NCBI RefSeq assembly: GCF_023476645.1
Contig: NZ_JAMCOJ010000004.1
Coordinates: 310,001 to 374,000, forward strand
Direction: 5' to 3'
DNA from: Cellulophaga sp. 20_2_10
GTDB taxonomy: Bacteria > Bacteroidota > Bacteroidia > Flavobacteriales > Flavobacteriaceae
DNA: 64,000 nt
The notes beneath the pieces are model-generated. The model saw nothing but the letters and a program-made list of their open reading frames with translations, was not told where the DNA came from and did not search any database. Both the position numbers and the translations under genes were made by a program. Shown piece after piece: positions 8,463 to 18,996 of this stretch; position 1 is the stretch's first letter; each line of letters begins with the position of its first letter.

Positions 8463-9281
8463 TTAATTTATTGTAATAGTGTATTCGTAAGTTTCAGAAA
8501 TACTAAAGTATCCTAAAGCATAATTATCCGCATCGGTACTATTAATTATATTACCTCTAATTGTAGCCGGTGTAGGCTGAAAAGGACCTCCAGCACCTTC
8601 ACCGCTTTGGTCTAAAACAAGGTTCATATAATTGTAAAACTGTTCATCTACACCGTTTAATTTTATAAGTACTTCTTTTCCAGGTGATAAGTCATCATAA
8701 AAATAAGAGAATTTAAATGTTTCGCCTTGGTAAAACTCATCCTCAGTGGTTAAGAATTCACCAAAATCTAAATTGAATACATAAAAATCATCTCTATTTG
8801 CATTATCGGTAAAGGATACAATTAGTTCTGTATCGTCTTCATCAAATAGAATACCATCACCCTGTTCAACATTATCTATTGGGACACTTGGTATTAAAGT
8901 TGTTTCTGATGTATAATCTTGGTTATCATAATTAATATCTAACTTGTATCTTGTATTAAACTCAGGCGTAAATGTTGTAGTTAAAGATTGGTAATAACCA
9001 GCAGTACCATTAGATGTAAAAGGGTATACTGTACCAGAACTTAGATCTGTTATAGAAACAATTGCATTAGTCACAGGGCTTTTTTCTGTGCTAAAAAAAT
9101 CTGTAGTTAAAGATAATTTTATTAATCCGTTTGTACGCACAGGTGTTTCTGTTGTGTATACGTTAAATTGTGCGTCTATAACTAATCGAGGTTCAGACGA
9201 TTCTAGTTCAAGATCTATTACATCTTCACAACTACAAATAAACAATAATAGAGGTATGTAATACAAGATTTTTTTCATCAC
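8463..9281 (-). CDS. DUF4249 outer-membrane lipoprotein
   Basis: 272 residues with a lipoprotein signal (MKKILYYIPLLLFICSC; a second Met directly follows the first, so either start is possible). The mature protein begins EDVIDLELESSEPRLVIDA, the hallmark of DUF4249, followed by beta-rich immunoglobulin-like domains. DUF4249 proteins are partners of TonB-dependent receptors, similar in role to SusD-like surface lipoproteins. It begins 2 bases after the receptor gene, so the two are cotranscribed. The imported substrate cannot be told from sequence. Confidence 0.9.
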   Translation of the reverse strand: MMKKILYYIPLLLFICSCEDVIDLELESSEPRLVIDAQFNVYTTETPVRTNGLIKLSLTTDFFSTEKSPVTNAIVSITDLSSGTVYPFTSNGTAGYYQSLTTTFTPEFNTRYKLDINYDNQDYTSETTLIPSVPIDNVEQGDGILFDEDDTELIVSFTDNANRDDFYVFNLDFGEFLTTEDEFYQGETFKFSYFYDDLSPGKEVLIKLNGVDEQFYNYMNLVLDQSGEGAGGPFQPTPATIRGNIINSTDADNYALGYFSISETYEYTITIN

Positions 9282-9283
9282 TA

Positions 9284-11656
9284 TTAAAATTTAAAATTAT
9301 AGGTTACAGATGGTACTAGACCAAAAATAGAAGTTCTTAAAGCTTCGTTATTGCCAGAATCTTCATTTCTAGAGAAACTAATAGATGCAGCGTTTTTACG
9401 ATTATAAACATTATAAATTCCAAAAATCCATTGTGCTTGCAACTTTCTATTTTTATTTTTTCTTGGCGTTAATGTAGCAGAAATATCTAACCTGTGGTAA
9501 CTAGGTAGGCGTTGGTCATTACGGTCACCATATATTGGAATATTTAATTCTTGAAATTCAAACTGACCTATAGGGTAGTTTGTTGGTTGTCCTGTTTGAT
9601 AAATTAAATTGCTATTGAAACTCCACTTTTCATTTAAATCATAACTTGTATTAATGGATAAATCGTGAGTTTTATCAAAAGAAGTTGCGTACCAATTTCC
9701 GTTGTTAATACCTGATTCTGTCGCTGTTCTACCAGGAGTTTTTTGTTCAGATTTAGCGAGTGTGTAAGATAGCCAGCCATTGAGTTTTCCGCTATTCTTT
9801 TTAAACATAAACTCTAATCCGTAAGACCTCATTTTTCCGTTTAAAATTACTTGCTCTATTGCATCATTAGCAATAAGGTTTGCGCCATCTATATAATCGA
9901 CTCTATTTTGTACATCTTTATAGTAGGCTTCAGTTTCTATAGAATAATCTCCATTTTTAAAATTTTTAAAATACCCTATAGCATATTGGTCCAAAATTTG
10001 AGGTTTAATATATTTTCCGCTTGGAGCCCAAACATCTAAAGGAGTAGGAGAGCTGGTATTAGAGAGTAAGTGCAAATACTGCGCCATATGGTTGTAACTT
10101 GCCTTTATAGAATTGTTATTGTTTAGTGCGTAAGACAGTGCTAGCCTAGGTTCTAAATTATTGAAAGTTTTTATTTGGGCAGATTTTTTAAACCGCTCTT
10201 TTCCTATAGGGTCGGCACTTTCGTATATCTGAAAATCTGAATTAAAATTTACAGCTTGGTCATTTTCATAAATAAATAACTCATCTTGTCCTAATCTTGT
10301 AAAGTTGCTCCAACGTAAACCATATTGAAGCGTTAAATCATTTGTTATTTTATGCTCTGCATCTATATAAGCTGCAAATTCGTTGGCATATTTGTCAATT
10401 AATTTTTTTGGTAAAATACCAGAGTCACTTCGATTGGGTTTTATTTCTCCCGGATTAAATCTGTAATAGGTGTTATTAATACCGTAGTTTAATTTTAAAT
10501 TGTTAGATAAATAATGTTTAAAATCGTATTTTAAATTAAAGTTTTGTATTCCTGAATTCCATTTAAAACCTACAAAATCTAATTCTAAACCGTAGAAATA
10601 ATCAGAATAAATTAAAGATAAATTACTGAAAAGTTTTTCTGAATACAGATGATTCCATCTTAAGTTTATTACAGAGTTGCCATAGGTGTTAACAAAACTG
10701 TTAGAGATACTAAACACATCTCTACCAAAGTAACCAGATGCATAGAGGTTATTGTTTTTATTTATCTTGTAGTTTAACTTGGTATTAAGGTCGTAAAAAT
10801 ATGCTTTATTATCATTATCAAAAAGAGGTAAAAATAGATGAGCATAAGAACTACGCCCACCAATTAAAAAAGCTCCTTTGTCTTTTTTTAGGGGGCCTTC
10901 TAGGAGTAATCTACTAGAAACAATACCAATACCACCGTTGGCTTTAAACTCTTTACTGTTTCCTTCTTTTTGATATATATCTAATACTGAAGAAATTCTA
11001 CCACCGTATTTAGCAGGAATACCACCTTTATATAATTTTAAATCTTTTATTGCATCTGGATTAAAAACTGAAAAGAATCCGAATAGGTGAGAGGAGTTAA
11101 AAATTGTAGCTTCATCTAATAGAATTAAATTCTGATCTACAGATCCGCCACGAACATTAAAGCCAGATGCGCCTTCACCTGCACTTGTAACACCAGGTAG
11201 TAATAAAATAGCCTTTAGAACATCGGCTTCGCCAAGTATTGCAGGTACTTTTTTTATGCTACTAGATGATAGTGAGTTTACACTCATTTGAGGTTTCCTA
11301 ATATTTACTTTTTCTATATCCTCTGTAAGTATAACCTCATTTAACTCTTGTATATCTTCATTAAGTTGAAGATTTAAAGTAGTGTCTTTAGTTAAATCAA
11401 TTTCTTTTTTTACTTCTTTAAAGCCTATATAACTTATAATAACGGTGTACTTGCCTTTAGGAAGTGTTAAAGAGTAAAAGCCATATTCGTTTGTAATAAC
11501 GCCAGTTTGTAGTTCTGGTACAGCTATAGAAACACCAATTAAGGTTTCGTTACTAGAAGCTTCTGTAATAGTGCCAAATAGTGTAACCTTTTCTTGAGCT
11601 GTTATAGCGTGAAAATTAAATAGAACTATTAAAAAGCAGACAAGAGGTCTGTGCAT
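9284..11656 (-). CDS. TonB-dependent receptor with carboxypeptidase-like regulatory domain
   Basis: 790 residues. Signal peptide (1-21, ending AITAQ), CarboxypepD_reg-like beta domain (about 24-110, VTLFGTITEASSNE...), TonB plug (about 135-240, with GFNVRGGSVDQNLILLDEA and YKGGIPAKYGGR), then a 22-strand-type beta barrel ending in the aromatic C-terminus VTYNFKF. It imports an unknown substrate across the outer membrane using TonB energy. No SusD or sigma/anti-sigma pair lies nearby; the partner is the DUF4249 lipoprotein immediately downstream. A near-consensus -7 box (TATTTTTA) lies about 20 bases upstream of the start. Confidence 0.93.
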   Translation of the reverse strand: MHRPLVCFLIVLFNFHAITAQEKVTLFGTITEASSNETLIGVSIAVPELQTGVITNEYGFYSLTLPKGKYTVIISYIGFKEVKKEIDLTKDTTLNLQLNEDIQELNEVILTEDIEKVNIRKPQMSVNSLSSSSIKKVPAILGEADVLKAILLLPGVTSAGEGASGFNVRGGSVDQNLILLDEATIFNSSHLFGFFSVFNPDAIKDLKLYKGGIPAKYGGRISSVLDIYQKEGNSKEFKANGGIGIVSSRLLLEGPLKKDKGAFLIGGRSSYAHLFLPLFDNDNKAYFYDLNTKLNYKINKNNNLYASGYFGRDVFSISNSFVNTYGNSVINLRWNHLYSEKLFSNLSLIYSDYFYGLELDFVGFKWNSGIQNFNLKYDFKHYLSNNLKLNYGINNTYYRFNPGEIKPNRSDSGILPKKLIDKYANEFAAYIDAEHKITNDLTLQYGLRWSNFTRLGQDELFIYENDQAVNFNSDFQIYESADPIGKERFKKSAQIKTFNNLEPRLALSYALNNNNSIKASYNHMAQYLHLLSNTSSPTPLDVWAPSGKYIKPQILDQYAIGYFKNFKNGDYSIETEAYYKDVQNRVDYIDGANLIANDAIEQVILNGKMRSYGLEFMFKKNSGKLNGWLSYTLAKSEQKTPGRTATESGINNGNWYATSFDKTHDLSINTSYDLNEKWSFNSNLIYQTGQPTNYPIGQFEFQELNIPIYGDRNDQRLPSYHRLDISATLTPRKNKNRKLQAQWIFGIYNVYNRKNAASISFSRNEDSGNNEALRTSIFGLVPSVTYNFKF

Positions 11657-11727
11657 AATTGGTATGGTTTTTTGTAAAAATAGCCACTTTATAGTCTATA
11701 AAATAATAGTTAACATTTATTTAAAAC

Positions 11728-11762
11728 AAAAAGCCTTTTCAACTAAATGAAAAGGCCTTTTA
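11728..11762 (-). terminator. Rho-independent terminator after icd
   Basis: An inverted repeat AAAGCCTTTTCA (11730-11741) with TGAAAAGGCCTTT (11748-11760) carries one bulged base and flanking A/T runs. It lies 18 bases past the icd stop. Confidence 0.72.
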
Positions 11763-11779
11763 AATTGTCTATTAACGTA

Positions 11780-14029
<2,250 letters not shown>

Positions 14030-14108
14030 TTAAGCTTTCTTAAGGAATGAGATATTTTTAAAAAACTGCTTAAATATCTAACTATTATATAATAAATCAA
14101 TAAAAAAC

Positions 14109-14149
14109 AAAAGCCATATCATTGTATTATATACATTGATATGGCTTTT
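14109..14149. terminator. long terminator-like hairpin without an assigned gene
   Basis: AAAAGCCATATCA (14109-14121) pairs with TGATATGGCTTTT (14137-14149). The loop itself extends the stem (TGTAT/ATACA) after one T-T mismatch, giving about 18 pairs. A T-rich run follows on the minus strand. icd starts to its left on the same strand and rplS has its own terminator at 14603-14630, so the gene or RNA it ends is not evident. Confidence 0.65.
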
Positions 14150-14602
14150 AGAAACAATCTGTTAGCTTTTTTTTGTTTTATACTTTTTATAAAACGGCAA
14201 CCATTGATTGCAGCCAATCTTGTTTCTACGTTTAAAACATACTGCAAATTTTCTATTATACTAAACTCTGCTTTATGTTTCTTCTTGTTAATACTTTTAA
14301 GACCGTATAAAGAATATGTATCTTTAGTGGTAAATTAAAAGTTTACAATAAGGTTTTATCAACCTATTGTAAGCCTACTTATAAAACGAACTAAGCGTAT
14401 GCATTAATCAGTTTATTTGAGGTCCTATAATAATATAAAGAACGCTACTTTATAGAAATTTACTAAATACTTAAATATTAAAAATGATATTCTTAGTAAA
14501 CTACACTTAAAATTAAGTATTATATATTTTTAAACCTATTTTTTTAACATTTCATTTAAGAATGTCTTTTGGTTTGGGTAAGTGGTACTAGTGTTAACAA
14601 AA
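14150..14602. other. long gene-poor gap between icd and rplS
   Basis: Most of the 660-base gap lies here. I see no convincing gene. A 65-codon + frame at 14141-14338 begins inside the terminator hairpin and looks fortuitous. On the minus strand a short frame ends at 14162 (last residues RRNKIGCNQWLPFYKKYKTKKS), 12 bases before the orphan hairpin, but it has no start codon; it may be the tail of a decayed gene. There is also an imperfect inverted repeat at 14343-14373 (TTACAATAAGGTT/AACCTATTGTAA). Confidence 0.45.
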
Positions 14603-14630
14603 AAAAAGTCTACCGTTTGGTAGACTTTTT
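14603..14630 (-). terminator. Rho-independent terminator after rplS
   Basis: AAAAAGTCTACC (14603-14614) pairs perfectly with GGTAGACTTTTT (14619-14630) around a 4-base loop, 21 bases past the rplS stop on the minus strand. Confidence 0.85.
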
Positions 14631-14651
14631 AATATTGTAAAATAAGTAATA

Positions 14652-15002
14652 TTAGTTACGAATTTCTTTAATTTTTGCTTTTTTACCAGTAAGACCTCTA
14701 AAGTAGAAGATACGAGCTCTACGTACTTTACCTTTCTTATTGATTTCAATTTTTTGAAGTGCAGGTAAATTAACAGGGAAAATACGCTCTACACCAATAG
14801 TACCAGACATTTTACGAATAGTAAAAGTTTCTGTTGCACCACTACCTCTTCTTTGGATAACTACACCTCTAAAGAACTGAGTACGTGTTTTTTCACCTTC
14901 CTTAATTTCGTAATACACAGTAATTGTGTCTCCAGCAGAGAATTTTGGAAAATCTTTTTTTGGAACAAATTCGTTTTCAACAAATTTAATTAATTCTTCC
15001 AT
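14652..15002 (-). CDS. rplS: 50S ribosomal protein L19
   Basis: 116 residues from the ATG at 15002 (MEELIKFVENEF). The longer frame upstream would run through the structured leader and is rejected. Core L19 motifs are present: GDTITVYYEIKEGEKTRTQFF, GVVIQRRGSG, TFTIRKMS and GVERIFP. It sits at the 30S-50S interface of the ribosome. It follows trmD and a small membrane gene on the same strand (the trmD-rplS neighbourhood is widespread) but has its own apparent promoter and leader (15026-15084). Confidence 0.97.
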   Translation of the reverse strand: MEELIKFVENEFVPKKDFPKFSAGDTITVYYEIKEGEKTRTQFFRGVVIQRRGSGATETFTIRKMSGTIGVERIFPVNLPALQKIEINKKGKVRRARIFYFRGLTGKKAKIKEIRN

Positions 15003-15025
15003 CTTATGTTTTTTATATAAGTTTA

Positions 15026-15068
15026 TTAAAATCAACAGTTCACGGATTTCGCCAGAGGTTAATTTTAA
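15026..15068 (-). ncRNA. putative L19 ribosomal-protein leader hairpin
   Basis: In the rplS 5' UTR the minus-strand RNA can form an 11-pair stem between TTAAAATTAAC (15068-15058) and GTTGATTTTAA (15036-15026), closing a 21-base loop that holds GGCGAAATCCGTG. It ends 23 bases before the rplS ATG. An L19 leader motif has been described for Flavobacteria; identity with that motif is my inference from position and shape. Confidence 0.6.
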
Positions 15069-15076
15069 ATCGAGTG

Positions 15077-15084
15077 TAAAAATA
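15077..15084 (-). promoter_or_regulatory. near-consensus -7 box of rplS
   Basis: TATTTTTA on the minus strand matches TAnnTTTG at 7 of 8 positions. It would start a transcript of about 70 untranslated bases covering the leader hairpin. Confidence 0.4.
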
Positions 15085-15140
15085 CATTATTAATTGTATA
15101 CTGCAAATTTTGTTTTCTGTTTTTATAGTAAAATATAGTT

Positions 15141-15461
15141 TTACGAATCTTTTTTTAATTTAATCATTGCTAAAATAAAACCGATTGCAAAAATAATAGA
15201 AAACAGACAGTTTACTAAAGTTATACTATAATTGGTTAAAAGAAAAAATTCTTGGTCTAGATGTGTTGTATTGGCTAGTGCTGCTAAAATAGGATGGGCA
15301 ATTATAGCAAACAAATTAACAACGCTACCAATAATCATTAGAAGACCTGCTATTCCCTTTTTTTTAGTCGTATAAATTATTGAACCAATAATTGTTATAA
15401 TGGTTATTAATGCATAAAATACCGATGTTATTCCGTAGAGTAGTTGTAAGTTATCAATCAT
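15141..15461 (-). CDS. small membrane protein overlapping trmD end
   Basis: 106 residues with three or four hydrophobic segments (about 10-30, 35-60, 75-102) and a charged C-terminus (KLKKDS). No family recognised. Its start overlaps the last 8 bases of trmD, which suggests translational coupling in one transcript. No motif gives a function. Confidence 0.68.
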   Translation of the reverse strand: MIDNLQLLYGITSVFYALITIITIIGSIIYTTKKKGIAGLLMIIGSVVNLFAIIAHPILAALANTTHLDQEFFLLTNYSITLVNCLFSIIFAIGFILAMIKLKKDS

Positions 15462-16134
15462 TATCTAGTAAATCAGGTCTTAGTTGTTTGGTTCTTTCGT
15501 AGGCTTGGTCTTCTCTCCATTTTTCAATTTTTGGAAAATTCCCATTCAATAATACTTCTGGTACTTTTAAACCTTTGTATTCTGCTGGTCTAGTGTATAC
15601 TGGTGGTGCTAATAAGTCGTCTTGGAATGTATCTGTTAATGCAGATGTTTCATTATTTAAAACACCAGGAATTAACCTTATTATTGCGTCGCATAAAACT
15701 GCTGCGCCTAATTCGCCGCCTGATAAAACGTAATCTCCTATAGATATTTCTTTTGTAATTAGCGTATCTCTTACTCTTTGGTCTACACCCTTGTAGTGAC
15801 CACATAGAATAATTATATTTTCTACTAAAGATAGGCTGTTGGCCATTCTTTGATTTAATGTGCTACCATCTGGTGTCATATAAATAACCTCGTCGTAGTT
15901 TCTTTGAGATTTTAGCTCGGTAATACATTTATCTATAGGTTCTATCATCATAACCATACCAGCGCCACCACCAAATTGATAATCGTCTATTTGGTTGTAA
16001 CTTTTATCTGTGTAGTCTCTTAAGTTATGAAAATGAACTTCTACAAGACCTTTTTCTATAGATCTTTTTAAAATTGAAGCCTCGAACGGACTTTTTAATA
16101 ACTCGGGTAAAACCGTAATAATATCTATTCTCAT
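15454..16134 (-). CDS. trmD: tRNA (guanine(37)-N1)-methyltransferase
   Basis: 226 residues, the usual length. TrmD uses S-adenosylmethionine to methylate G37 of tRNAs, which prevents frameshifting. Visible motifs: [13 protein letters not shown] at the start, [23 protein letters not shown], and the trefoil-knot segment [13 protein letters not shown] with PGVL. Its -7 box (16151-16158) lies 16 bases upstream. The next gene overlaps its stop. Confidence 0.97.
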   Translation of the reverse strand: MRIDIITVLPELLKSPFEASILKRSIEKGLVEVHFHNLRDYTDKSYNQIDDYQFGGGAGMVMMIEPIDKCITELKSQRNYDEVIYMTPDGSTLNQRMANSLSLVENIIILCGHYKGVDQRVRDTLITKEISIGDYVLSGGELGAAVLCDAIIRLIPGVLNNETSALTDTFQDDLLAPPVYTRPAEYKGLKVPEVLLNGNFPKIEKWREDQAYERTKQLRPDLLDND

Positions 16135-16150
16135 ATTAAATTATAGGCAG

Positions 16151-16158
16151 CAAATATA
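16151..16158 (-). promoter_or_regulatory. -7 promoter box of trmD
   Basis: TATATTTG on the minus strand, perfect TAnnTTTG. It lies just beyond the 3' end of the GNAT pseudogene. Confidence 0.5.
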
Positions 16159-16172
16159 CAATTTACATTTGG

Positions 16173-16576
16173 CTAATTAGCAGTCCAGAAATAATGAAAA
16201 CAGTCAGAGTGTTTTTTTTAGTTTAAATTTTCTTATAATTTTTGAGTAGGGTTGTCTATAGCTGTCTCTAGTGCAATGACCTTGTATCCTTTTTCTTTGC
16301 AGAATTCTTTTGCTTGTAGAAGTAGTGCGGCACCCATTTTTTGTGATCTGGATTTTTTATCAGTATATAAAACGTTTAAAACAAAACAGCTGTAAAGAAA
16401 CATTTGAACAAGAAGTGAATAGTTGCGTAAAATCGATTGTTTTATTAGCTGTAATTAGCAATAAAGATATTAGATTGATTTTGGTTTAGCCTCTCTGTTA
16501 AAAATTCTATAACTATTAAATAGAGTTGCTATTATAGAAACGGCCGTAATTGTTTCTTTTTGTATTATTGCCCATA
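16173..16576 (-). pseudogene. decayed GNAT N-acetyltransferase
   Basis: No intact frame exists, but three minus-strand pieces in order rebuild a GNAT protein. Piece 1 (about 16571-16475) reads IATLFNSYRIF, the usual N-terminal helix. Piece 2 (about 16460-16385, another frame) reads ANKTIDFTQLFTSCSNVSLQ. Piece 3 (about 16391-16173, first frame again) reads CFVLNVLYTDKKSRSQKMGA, then LLLQAKEFCKEKGYKVIALE, TAIDNPTQKL, a stop in place of Tyr, ENLN, a second stop in place of Trp, and KKHSDCFHYFWTAN. So there are at least two frameshifts and two nonsense changes, and the ATG at 16576 is out of frame. Confidence 0.8.
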
Positions 16577-16588
16577 GCTATAAAAATA

Positions 16589-16615
16589 AAAAAGCTCCTA
16601 AAATAGGAGCTTTTT
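16589..16615 (-). terminator. Rho-independent terminator
   Basis: AAAAAGCTCCTA (16589-16600) pairs with TAGGAGCTTTTT (16604-16615) around a 3-base loop. It follows the stop of the gene at 16619-17248 by 3 bases on the minus strand. Confidence 0.85.
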
Positions 16616-16618
16616 GTA

Positions 16619-17248
16619 TTACGATTTTTTCTGCTTGTTAAGCTCATCCATAAGCTGTCTGCTTATTTTTTGTTCTCGCTCCAAAGCTCTTCTTCTATGA
16701 TCCTCAAATTCGGTTTCTAATTCAGATAAGTTTGTTTTAGCTTCTTGTGTTAAAACATTACTTTTTCTAAACCTATATATAAATAAGAGCAATAAGGTTA
16801 ATAAACCACCAATTATAGACCATAAAGTAAGGTTGTAGCTTACTTTAGAAACTTGCATTCCTAAAAAAGACATACTGTCTTTCTCTGCTGTTATTGCAGA
16901 AAGATTTTTAGTAGTAGCGTCTAACTTTTGGTTTAAATCACCAATGGTAGTTTCATGTTCTTTAATAGTGCTTTTTAATGATGCTTCTGTTTTTCCATAG
17001 GCAGTTAAAGAGTCTAGTACGTTACTTTTTAGTTTCGCTAAATTAGTAACTTGTACTACTTCGTATTTAATACCAGCAGCTCTATAATTACCAGATTTTT
17101 TAGCAACGTATTCAAATTGTGTTTCAATAGTTCCATTCTCTAAAGAAAAAGTAGTTTCTTCTTCTTCAGATTCTGTATCTTCTTGAGCATATTGTACGTT
17201 CCATACAAGTAGAGCAATAAGTATTGGTAATAGCTTTAAGCCTTTCAT
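16619..17248 (-). CDS. exported coiled-coil protein with single membrane helix
   Basis: 209 residues. Signal peptide (1-21, ending VQYAQ), an acidic run (EDTESEEEE), a beta-like segment, a coiled coil (about 70-125), a membrane helix (about 140-161, LWSIIGGLLTLLLLFIYRF), then a second basic coiled coil (about 170-209). As I recall, homologues in flavobacterial genomes are often named 'tRNA (guanine-N1)-methyltransferase', probably carried over from the nearby trmD; nothing here resembles a methyltransferase. The topology suggests a periplasmic coiled coil linked to a cytoplasmic one. Function unknown. Confidence 0.85.
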   Translation of the reverse strand: MKGLKLLPILIALLVWNVQYAQEDTESEEEETTFSLENGTIETQFEYVAKKSGNYRAAGIKYEVVQVTNLAKLKSNVLDSLTAYGKTEASLKSTIKEHETTIGDLNQKLDATTKNLSAITAEKDSMSFLGMQVSKVSYNLTLWSIIGGLLTLLLLFIYRFRKSNVLTQEAKTNLSELETEFEDHRRRALEREQKISRQLMDELNKQKKS

Positions 17249-17409
17249 ATCGTGTTTTTATTTTAAATAATTCTAATAAGACGGCTAAAGTAATTTAATA
17301 TTTTTAGATAAGAAAAAAACTCCGCTGAAACTTGAAGATAATTATAGGATTATACCTATAAATTTCTTCAATTTATGAGTTACAACGAAGTTTTCCAACA
17401 CATAATCGA

Positions 17410-18858
17410 TTAATAGTAGGTAAATCTCCTTACTTTAGAGATGTACTTAGCTAATCTTATTACTTGATGAGAGTATCCATATTCATTATCATACCAAATG
17501 TATAGAATAATGTTTTTTCCGTCTTTAGAAACAATTGTTGCAGGACTATCATAAATTGATGGTGCAGATGTACCAACAATATCAGAAGATACCAACTCGT
17601 TGCTTAAAGAATATTTAATTTGTTCTACAAGGTCACCTTCTAAAGCATATTTTTTAAGAATTGTATTTAAACTTTCTTTAGATGTCTTATTGTTAACATC
17701 GAGGTTTAATATAGCTAAAGATCCGTTTGGTACAGGAACTCTAATGGCGTTAGAACTTAGTTTACCTTCTAAGCTAGGTAAAGCTAAGCATACTGCCTTG
17801 CCTGCACCCGTTTCTGTAATAACCATATTTAACGCAGCAGCTCTACCACGACGGTATTTACTGTGCATATTGTCTACTAAATTCTGATCATTAGTATAGG
17901 CGTGTATTGTTTCTAAGTGTCCTTTTTTAACGCCTAAAGAATCTTCTACAATTTTTAAGATTGGAGTAATAGCATTTGTAGTACAAGATGCTGCAGAGAA
18001 TATTTTGGTAGTATCTGGATTATGTTCTAAATGGTTAACACCATGTACAACATTAGGAATACCTTTTCCTGGAGCTGTTAGTAAAACTCTAGAGGCTCCT
18101 TTAGACTCTAAATGTCTGCTTAAAGCTTCTTTGTCTCTAAATGCACCTGTGTTATCTATAACTAAGGCACTTATAATACCGTATTTAGTATAGTCTATAT
18201 CTTCTGGCTTTTGTGCAGAAATAATATGTACTGTTGTGCCGTTTATTATTAAAGCACTGTTCTCTACGTCTATATCTATAGTTCCGGTAAAGTGACCGTG
18301 AACAGAATCTGTACGCAAAAGACTAGCTCTTTTTTCTAAAATATCTTTTGTAACAGCACCTCTAGTTACTATTGCTCTTAGGCGTAATTGGTTTCCTTTA
18401 CCAGTTTTAGCCATAAGCTCTCTAGCAACTAATCTACCAATTCTACCAAAACCATAAAGAACAACGTCTTTTGGTTTAATAGTTTTAGTGCCATTAGCAT
18501 CTTTTAATTTGTCTAAAACAAATGCTTTTACGTTGTTGTAGTTGTTATCATCTGCATGATACTCGTAAGTTAATTTACCTATGTCTAATTTAGCAGGAGG
18601 TAATTTAATGTCGTTAATGGCTCTTAAGATCTCAACAGAATCAAAAATTGAAATCGGTTTTTGTACAAATTCACCTGCGTATTCGTGTAGGTTAATAATG
18701 TCACTAACATTTCTATCAATAATCTGATTTTTGAAAAGAACTACCTCAATAGACTTGTCATACCACAGGTTGCTCACAATTTGTATGAACTCTGTAGTTG
18801 CTTTTCTACGGTCTGCTTGAAAAGCTAATTCTTTCTCGTACGATTTACTGGCACTCAT
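17410..18858 (-). CDS. gap: glyceraldehyde-3-phosphate dehydrogenase, long form
   Basis: 482 residues, about 150 longer than classic GAPDH. The extra N-terminal region (1-125) precedes the Rossmann domain (VVLYGFGRIGRLVARELM). The catalytic domain has the active-site Cys in SAASCTTNAITP and the ending WYDNEYGYSHQV. It oxidises glyceraldehyde 3-phosphate in glycolysis or works in reverse for gluconeogenesis. The long form is regular in Flavobacteriaceae; cofactor preference cannot be told with certainty. Own promoter (18891-18898). Confidence 0.95.
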   Translation of the reverse strand: MSASKSYEKELAFQADRRKATTEFIQIVSNLWYDKSIEVVLFKNQIIDRNVSDIINLHEYAGEFVQKPISIFDSVEILRAINDIKLPPAKLDIGKLTYEYHADDNNYNNVKAFVLDKLKDANGTKTIKPKDVVLYGFGRIGRLVARELMAKTGKGNQLRLRAIVTRGAVTKDILEKRASLLRTDSVHGHFTGTIDIDVENSALIINGTTVHIISAQKPEDIDYTKYGIISALVIDNTGAFRDKEALSRHLESKGASRVLLTAPGKGIPNVVHGVNHLEHNPDTTKIFSAASCTTNAITPILKIVEDSLGVKKGHLETIHAYTNDQNLVDNMHSKYRRGRAAALNMVITETGAGKAVCLALPSLEGKLSSNAIRVPVPNGSLAILNLDVNNKTSKESLNTILKKYALEGDLVEQIKYSLSNELVSSDIVGTSAPSIYDSPATIVSKDGKNIILYIWYDNEYGYSHQVIRLAKYISKVRRFTYY

Positions 18859-18890
18859 TAAATATGATTTAAAATGAATTTAATTTTGCG

Positions 18891-18898
18891 CAAAAGTA
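18891..18898 (-). promoter_or_regulatory. -7 promoter box of gap
   Basis: TACTTTTG on the minus strand, a perfect TAnnTTTG, 32 bases before the gap ATG and close after the htrA terminator. Confidence 0.5.
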
Positions 18899-18936
18899 CT
18901 ATATTTCAAACGTTTTCGTAAAGTGTTTTGGTAAAA

Positions 18937-18968
18937 AAAAATGCAGACTTCGTTAAGTCTGCATTTTT
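18937..18968 (-). terminator. Rho-independent terminator after htrA
   Basis: AAATGCAGACTT (18939-18950) pairs with AAGTCTGCATTT (18955-18966) around CGTT, with A and T runs on either side, 28 bases past the htrA stop. Confidence 0.88.
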
Positions 18969-18996
18969 AATCGTTTAAAAGGATTGTGTTTGTTGC

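Noticed and set aside
14141-14338. 65-codon + frame rich in Phe and Leu
   Set aside because: It begins inside a terminator hairpin, has no promoter and reads like AT-rich chance sequence.
14652-15035. Longer L19 start at 15035
   Set aside because: The extra 11 residues (MILINLYKKHK) would run through the leader hairpin, and L19 proteins start at MEELI-like sequences.
16619-17248. Second tRNA methyltransferase near trmD
   Set aside because: The protein is a signal-peptide, coiled-coil membrane protein with no SPOUT or SAM-binding motif.
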